Part shown: piece by piece, positions 57,080-64,000 of the stretch
Numbering within the stretch: position 1 is the stretch's first letter
Layout of the letters: every line of letters begins with the position of its first letter
Source of the DNA: Mesodorylaimus sp. YZB2_4
Taxonomy: Eukaryota > Nematoda > Enoplea > Dorylaimida > Dorylaimidae
Direction: 5' to 3'
Assembly: GCA_030248295.1 (NCBI GenBank)
Contig: JASANH010001652.1
Coordinates: 434,001-498,000 of the forward strand
DNA length: 64,000 nucleotides
Program-made: the position numbers and the translations under genes
Notes under the pieces: model-generated
What the model saw: only the letters and a program-made list of their open reading frames with translations
What the model was told of the DNA's origin: nothing
The model's database searches: none

Positions 57080-60000
57080 AAAAGGCAGTAGGAAATCGAA
57101 TTCCGGATTTCGTTTTCGCCCTTTCCCCAAATAGGAATCGCGTGTACGGTAGGCCGGGCAGCAAGCACGGAGAACAGACCTCATGGCACTCGAGCGAGCT
57201 AACCATGTGGGATGAGATAGGAGCTAACCAGACACTAGCAGCAGCTGTAAGTAGGAAACCCAAGCTGATATTCTTAGAAAAAGTGCAAATGGTTGCAATA
57301 TCCCGTTGCGATATTGAGATTGTAGGAGGGGAAAGAGAAAGACAAACTCACCAGGATTTGAGTCAGAAGTAATAACAAATCGGTCGTCATCGTTGCAACT
57401 GGTTCAATATATGATTAATTCTTGGTTTGTCTTTAGTCGACAGTCAATCTCTTATTCGCATAGTTCTCTCGGCGACTCAATAATAGCGCATACTAAACCA
57501 ACTGACTTCTTGCCTAAAGTGCTTCTTCATCTTTCCCGCCGCGACTCACTGCCGGTGCTTCGAATCGACCGCGCCCACTTCCAAGGAACTGTGGACGGGG
57601 ACACTGGAGGTGAGCGGCCGATGCAAGGAAGCGGAAAAGCCAAAGCGCAAACTGGCCTTGTTCGGTTAGTAATGGGCGGTGCGAAACAACAGGCGACCAA
57701 GAGAATAAGATGCCAACGTCGCGCAGTGAATCAGGACCAACTGCTTGTCTTGTCGAGACCAACGTCCCCTTTTCTAGTCCAGTCCAAATCGACGATGACA
57801 CTGGAGAAAGAATCGTCAGGTTTTTGACTTAAAAGTCGCTTTTCAAAAACACGAATTTAAGTTCGTTCTTGCGCTTTTTCTTCGTTTAAACGTTAGCAAA
57901 GCTAACTTTTCAAAGCAACCATCCAAAACCAATCAAACTCGACGCGATGAAATGCGCAAAACGCGCGTCTTTTTCAATCACCAAAAGACGTCACGGCACC
58001 TTTCGGCTTAAACTTTGTTTATGAACTCAATTTGAACTTTCAAAAGTGTGAAAAAATTGTCAAAAATGGAAAAGTATGTCCTGCATAAATGTCAATTTCA
58101 TTTTCTCCAAAATATATCATCTTCTTCTTTAATCACTGAATTCGTTACCTAAAAAAATCAGAACGACCTTTCTGAAGTATACTCTATCCGTAGGGAACGT
58201 TCGGACGGTTCAGAACACGCGCAAAAACATATCACTCATTTGAAGATGAGTTTGACAAAAGCGTCCTTAGTTGAAGACCTCGTGACAAGCTTTGACAGAA
58301 ATGAGTGAAGGTAGCTCGCCAGAGACGGCGACTGAAAGAAGCCGCCAATAGAAATTAAGATTATCAGGCTCATCTTCAATGCAAACACTTGCCCTTGTAA
58401 CAACCACTTTGATATGCAAATTGTAGTTGCAGATTTCCACATCCCTTTTTTTAAACTAGCACTGACAGTGTAAAACAGGGTGCTAATATGGCAGGCAAGA
58501 AATGAATCCATTTCCCTCGAGTACGAGAAAACTGTACTCTAAATCCCTAAAAATTTGAATGGAATTGACATCATTTTTCAGACTATGAGGCGCGTAGGAC
58601 CGAGCTAAGCACGAAAGCTGATATGACACACGCAATCTGTGAATGAGTGCTGAGAGCACAATCAGCCTAAGCACTCCTGCCCCCGCTGTTTCGTGTACAC
58701 CCATGCCGTGATAACGTCCCCGCGTACTCCACACCTCATTAGAATCATTTCACTCAGACACCTTCTCAGCAAGAAGAAATTACCTGACTCAACTTTGTCG
58801 TGGTTTACCCTCGATTCTCTTCCTTTTCCTGCACCCTTCATCGCACCTTCACGCTTTTCAAAAATTGAAAAAGCGCAAGGTCATACTTTTTATCTCGGAG
58901 ATAGATAAAGTTATTACAAAATATATTTTTTATGTTGGGCGTAAAAATGGGCTTGGATGGCGGGGCACATGTTGTTGTTATGAGCTACCTATCGAGAAAA
59001 GCATCATTTTCGTTTGAAATAATGACCATTTTCTCACATCGAGGCAGCTGTAAAGAAATTGCGTCATCAGCGTCGCATGAGCGTATAAACTTATTCATGA
59101 CAATGTGTAGGCCAGGGGGGCATACTTTTCTATTCGAAAGCATAAACCTGGTCCTGTCGCTCGAGTTTAACGAGATTACACGAAAAAATTTAACTGTGCA
59201 ATAAAGCCAGATTAGAATATTGAAAAAGTGCAGCTACTAGATTTTCATTTGCAATAACTTCGTTCCGATGAGGCTTCATAAAAGTTATTTTAAATCAGAA
59301 ACAAGGTTATAGGAAAAAGTTATATGATCGTCTCCTGCCATCCTCCGCAGAGAACTCACCACTTGCGCCCATTCCTTCGTAAACATAGTTTTACCTGCTC
59401 GAATAAGCTTGAGCGATTGAATGACGCAAAGTAAAAGAATTTTATTTTATTCAAAGTCAAATGTTTCCCGACTGCAGGTTTGCAATGTCACACAGTCGCT
59501 TATGAGGAGACGGGGAAGTTAATCAGGATAAAGAAGCTCTACACATCTTGGTCACGCACCTAATGTCAAGGGTGTCCCCTCCCCCGGCTGATGATGTACA
59601 AATGCAAAGAAATAGCAACGCTCGAAAAGGCGTTTCCTTCTCCTCAAAAACTAGGAACGTAAGAGAGGAGCCAACCAATAGGCCGTATCAAATTCCTCGA
59701 GCCCCTTGTCCCGTGAGCTGATAATTTTCAGTAGCACGCTTTTTTTAAAGCCTCGTTGAACTCGATGCTAACCACTTTTACGGCAAAGGCCAGACGGCGG
59801 GGGCCGCGCAATCAGGTCTCAATTCTTTTATATCGATCCGCAACAATAGGGACCGCAGAGGGACGGAAGGGGGACAGTTAGCAAGACCGGAAATATCCCT
59901 TTCGACACGGTCACTCGGTGACCCTCGCGGGAATCATGCACAAATCAGCCTGCTCGAGCGCTAATTGCGGCTGTCCTCCCTCGTCATACCATTCGGACAC

Positions 60001-60491
60001 ACCATCAGTGCACTTGTTATTCGATAAACGGAAATCAAAAGTCAGACAGTTCTGCTACTTATGGTTATAAAATTGTGTCCTGACTACTGTCGCTACCCCC
60101 ACGGCAGTCTGAAAACCCTACTAGCCATCCTTGCACAGCACTACAGTTGGTCGCGTACAAAACACGCACGCGCAACTTGCTTGTGCGCAGTACATAGGTA
60201 CAATGCGAACGCTGATATAGGCAGCTTGAGCTAAGTTAAAAATTATTAAGAGTTTCTTTCCACAAACCAAACCAGCAGGTGCACGCGGGCAAGGGGTCAA
60301 ATATAGTTGCAAGAATTTGAACTTTTGCTTCATCCTTACTGGGCGCAACAAAGCAAATATTTTACTGGAGTTCCATCTCGGCAGCTGTTGCCTTAAAATT
60401 AGGCAAAAATTTTAAAAAAAACATTGGCGAAAGAATCTTTCTTGCCAGTCAATATTTGTCTGACTTTGTCAAAGTATCATCGTATCATCTC
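57080..60491. other. Intergenic, no gene seen
   Basis: This holds the upstream region of the channel gene and about 3 kb without a supportable gene. At 57514-57827 both strands are open for about 95-144 codons, but neither has a motif, splice signal support or match elsewhere in the window. Confidence 0.35.
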
Positions 60492-60934
60492 ACAAGGAAA
60501 CATCGCCAACCGTTAGTCGAACTTTGGAAAACGAAAAATTGTAACATGTTCCTGGGTACAAAAGAAAGCTCTCTGCAAAATATTAGAGGCGTCTGGCCAA
60601 CTAGTCAGCAAAGGGTCAGCGTCCAAAGTCCTGAAGTTTTGTGTGGTGGGAGCCGAACGTAGCGGAAAACATGCAGAGCTCTTTCCAAACTCGGTTTTTA
60701 GGTTCGGAGTTTCGAGCTTAAGCTTCCAACACTCTGGTTCACGGTTTTCTCCAGAAAAAAACCAAAATATTCAGTAGAATCGAAAAATTTCACTGTAGTC
60801 TAAGCACTGACCACTGCTGACCAGTTGACCAAGCGTCTCTAATATTTTGCGCAGAGCTTTCTTTTGCACCCAGGAACATGTCACAATTGTTCGTGCTCCA
60901 AAGTTCGCCTAAACGGCTGGCCATGTTCCCTTGT
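60492..60934. mobile_element. Miniature inverted-repeat transposable element, family A copy 2
   Basis: The first about 110 bp are an inverted match to the last about 110 bp: ACAAGGAAACATCGCCAACC at the left, GGCTGGCCATGTTCCCTTGT at the right; AGAGGCGTCTGGCCAAC at the left, TTGACCAAGCGTCTCTAAT at the right. The interior matches 27929-28325. Because the inverted repeats are longer here, this copy shows the full structure of the family. Confidence 0.8.
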
Positions 60935-61029
60935 CAGCTGCCTGCGTGCAGAGGTGTACATGGGCAGCGAGGGCAGCCTATGACGAAGGCAGTGAGCTGC
61001 TTGGATTGTGAAATTCGCTGGTGGCCTGA

Positions 61030-61395
61030 CTAGGCATAGGATCAGGTTGGGTTCAACCCGACTCGACAGTCCCTCACCCAAAGTTCCGGGTCGGGTTGAC
61101 CCGAATATGGTTTAATTAAGCGACTGACATGAATGGTGGTCAAGGGAGTTATTGGTGCAGATTTGGTGTTTGGGCACAGAACTTTCATTTTTCCCGCCAG
61201 GTGAACCTAAACACTTACTTCTACATTCATGAATCAAATTTGATTTGTACTTTTTAGAATTACAGCCTTACTCAGACCACGTTAGTCCCACCTATCATCA
61301 CAGTTGCTACTAAACAAACTGGGAACTTACTCAGAAATGAAACCCTTATGCGAGAATTACTCAGAAAATTTGGTCCTTGTCACATCTACCGTTGA
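61030..61395. mobile_element. Transposon relic with GGGTCGGGTTGACCC, matches 12720-13755
   Basis: It has the same sequence order as the copy at 12.7-13.75 kb (GTCAAGGGAGTTATTG, ATTCATGAATCAAAT, TCAGAAATGA, ACTCAGAAAATTTGGTC), with about 450 bp less in the middle. The right end runs into a simple repeat. Confidence 0.6.
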
Positions 61396-61515
61396 CATAG
61401 ATATCCATACCCATATCTATTTCTAATCGATATCGATATCTTTTGACATATCGATATCGAAAGCAACTCCATATTCATATCTTCTTGGATATCCGTATCT
61501 ATATATATATTATAC
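61396..61515. repeat. Simple repeat of ATCGAT/ATATC units
   Basis: Degenerate iteration of GATATC and ATCGATATC units ends in TATATATATAT. It borders the transposon relic on its right side. Confidence 0.6.
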
Positions 61516-62059
61516 CTTTTTACAACCAAGATAGCGATGGATATTGAAGCTTTTTTTTTAAAGATCTGAAAGTGATTGTTAAGCGCAAAAAAGAACCTTT
61601 TTTTTTAAAAGGTGCTAAGGGGCCATCCTTGGAAAACTCAAGACCCCTAGTGCGTAGGTGGGTGTCACATGACACGACTGACTAGCTGATTTTTTGCTTA
61701 TCAAGCTCCTAGCAAAGCAGAGACAACAAATATTTCAAAACAAAAACAAAGATAAAATGATGCCATAAAAGCTGAATGTACTGTAAGTGGAAGGAAATTT
61801 GCCTGGAAGATAAATCAGAGCATCTTCAGTTAAAAACGTTCGAAGCGGGATAGAAGAGAAAATAAACAATTCTTTCTGAGTTTTTTGAGGGGGCCAAGGG
61901 AGAATAAAATGGTGCGGCTTTACGAGTCCACATGCTCATGTACGGCAAATATGCTGCACCAGAGCAGCGATCCAGTCATCTGTAGGATCCAAGTCACTCT
62001 TACTGTTATTTACGGCATTTCCCATGTTTAGGACGGCCATCGCCTTGATGGACTGTACG

Positions 62060-63685
62060 AGTAGGATAGTACAACTTGGGGCGAGGCATTCGCCAGGGCT
62101 GCCCTCTCTCGCCATACCTGTTCATAATAGCCATTGACTTTTTGACTACGGCCGTGGAAAGTAATCCCGATGTTCATGGGGTACATGTACACGGGACTCC
62201 ATATCTAATAAGTCAGTTTGCAGACGGCACATCACTCTTTCTTCGGGATCAACCGTCGGCGGAGGCTGCCTTGGCCACAGTCTCTGGTTTTGGAGATGTA
62301 GCAGGGCTTAGGCTAAACAAAGGGAAAGCGAAATGCTTGGGACTGGGACCTCGCCCTCAGAGAGTGAAGCCTCCGAAAGAGATTGCTGTTGTAAATAAGG
62401 TTCGCATACTAGGCATTACCTTCGCTTATGACCCAGCCGTCATGATAGAAGCTAACTTTACCACAAAATTGAAGGCGCTAGAAAGGATGGTTGATGAGTG
62501 GAGCTCCAGGCGGTTGACACTGTATGAAAAGACGCTTGTGTGGAACCAGCTTCTGGGCTCCCAGATGACATACTCGCTAATGAATGAGGAAGCTCCTGCA
62601 GAGGTTCTAAGACGTGTTACGGAACTTATCCGAGTTTGACTCTGGGTTAAACACCCGGCAAAAGTTAGGCAAGATGTCATGATACAGCCTTTGAGCGCGG
62701 GTGGGGTTAAAGCCCCTGATACTAACGTTACAATGGCCAGCCTGCGGTTATCATGGCTCAAGCGGCTCCTCAAGTATCCTGAGGCAATGGGCAAAAATCG
62801 CTTTCCGCGTGACTGAACGCGTTGGCGGGTTAGCCTTTCTTCTACAGTGCAACTTTGATTTGTCGATATTTAACATTGACCTATCTCCATTCTATGCAGA
62901 CATCGTAAAGGTATATCAATTGGTTAGAGACTCCCCTGTTCGTGAAGTTACCTCCGCAGAGGCTTTAGCATCGTCACTGATATGCAATAATCGGTTTATT
63001 CGCATTGGCGGTAGCAGTGTGTACTTGGAGTGGCAGTGTGAGGGACCTTTACGCCATGTGACCGCTTGGTTTGATGGACTAAGAAGACCACGGCCTTGGC
63101 GCGAACTATCTGGCGCAGTTGGCGGTGCCCTGAAGCACTTTCGTTACATACAAATCATCTCAGCGGTACCTGCTGCCTGAAAGACTCTATTGAAGACATC
63201 CCAGGCTCCTCTTATGGCTGGAAGGCTGCCCTTACAATGCGAAGCGGTTAGAGGGGCAAAAAAGCGTTGTATTGCCAGCAGGTCAAATTAGGTTGTGTGT
63301 ATTACGTCCACCTGTTGCGGAATGGCCCTGGCAACGAATTTGGCGACTGTACACAGAGCTTCAAGTACCGAGCAAGTATAGACTGTTCCAATTCAAAATA
63401 CTGCATCGGACTTCGGGAGCTCCCTCCAAGCTTTATCGATGGGGCCAACGAGACTCGGCTGAGTGATATGCTTGTGGAGCAGAGTCTGACACGATTGAAC
63501 ATATGCTAATCACATGTAGATGGTCGCAAAAAGTATGGAAGGATATTCTTGGACGGTTCCAGAAAACAGAACTACTAGAAGTAGACTGGACAGTCGATCA
63601 CCTGCTGTTTGAGTTTATTCAGCCAATTTACACTGCGGAAGTACGGAAGCGACTGAACCAAAAAGCTCTCTTTATCGTTTAAATT
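62060..63685 (+). mobile_element. Decayed non-LTR retrotransposon, reverse transcriptase 3' part
   Basis: 62076-62639 encodes the end of a reverse transcriptase domain (GIRQGCPLSPYLFIIAIDFL, then FADGTSLFL). The catalytic motif F-A-D-D has become F-A-D-G, so the enzyme would be dead. A TGA at 62637 and frame changes follow. 62700-63180 and 63270-63680 carry the remaining C-terminal part, including a zinc-finger-like region with FQFKILHR and DTIEHMLITCRWSQKVW, typical of the RVT-linked zinc-binding domain of LINE elements. The 5' part (endonuclease) is missing. Copies of this kind usually arise by 5'-truncated insertion. Confidence 0.8.
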
Positions 63686-64000
63686 CTTGTTTCAAATTTT
63701 CCGCTTCTCGATCAGGCCATGTTTTCCGTGTTGCATTTATACCCTACCTTGTAGTAATCGCAAGCTAATTAGGTCACCTGGCTGCTTTTTTATTTTCTTA
63801 CAACATGAATACCCCAAATGACCAAAGGGGGTCAATTTATCGCTTGGCCAACTCTCGGTCGAGGCTTACCAAAAAACCCTGTCCAAGACCAAGTGTACTC
63901 TAAAATCGATGACCGAATTGATAAGAGTGTAAAATAGATTCAGCAAACACGTCTTAGAGGGGGTGGCCAAAATTCTGGACCTTCGGTACTTCTACAAAAA
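63686..64000. other. Right edge of the window, no gene seen
   Basis: This is sequence beyond the LINE remnant. No frame with support and no clear poly(A) tail of the LINE is seen. Confidence 0.3.

Noticed and set aside
57393-57827. A 144-codon plus-strand frame upstream of the channel gene
   Set aside because: It has no conserved motif, no signal peptide and a competing 95-codon antisense frame. Composition is mixed. Not supportable as a gene.
1-64000. CRISPR arrays, operons or other prokaryotic features
   Set aside because: No regularly spaced direct repeats with unique spacers were seen. Genes are split by introns and widely spaced, so this is not prokaryotic DNA.

Overview
The window is animal nuclear DNA. 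Genes are sparse and mostly split by GT..AG introns, many with short TTTTCAG-type acceptors. Between them lie transposon relics, inverted-repeat elements and tRNA-derived SINEs. Three weak clues point to a nematode: two secreted Cys-rich genes resembling the nematode T20D4.11-like (DUF19) family, nematode-style divergent receptors, and a few TTAGGC-type units inside two small inverted-repeat elements. None is decisive, so the nematode assignment is an inference.

Layout: 0-2.7 kb holds two Gly/Gln/Pro-rich 3' gene ends and repeat copies. 2.9-6.1 kb (-) is a complete five-exon acyl-CoA dehydrogenase. 6.6-7.9 kb (-) is a secreted Cys-rich gene. 9.1-10.8 kb (+) is a complete YJU2B/CCDC130 splicing-factor gene. 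From 11 to 37 kb there is a dispersed family of two-exon GNAT acetyltransferases of RimL type: four intact copies, one lone first exon, and one relic split by a transposon. Between them are a small secreted-peptide gene, a single-exon sulfotransferase-like gene (18.7-20.0 kb) and a peptide-receptor-like GPCR (22.2-23.3 kb, -). 37.8-38.9 kb (+) is a paralogue of the Cys-rich gene, and a 1.4-kb palindromic element is inserted exactly at its TAA stop codon.

43-45 kb has weak candidates (a small secreted peptide and a membrane-protein exon). 48.0-49.0 kb is an intronless GPCR. 50.0-50.8 kb is a miniature LTR-like remnant with gag. 52.9-57.1 kb (-) is a Cys-loop ligand-gated channel that can be assembled from five phase-compatible exons. 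62-63.7 kb is a decayed non-LTR retrotransposon.

The genes do not form an operon or an obvious pathway. The main internal theme is duplication: the GNAT family, a larger segmental duplication (about 14.8-18.8 kb versus 32.8-34.8 kb), the Cys-rich pair, and several transposon families with two or three copies inside this window. Exon boundaries given here come from reading frames, splice signals, phase agreement and paralogue comparison, not from transcripts.
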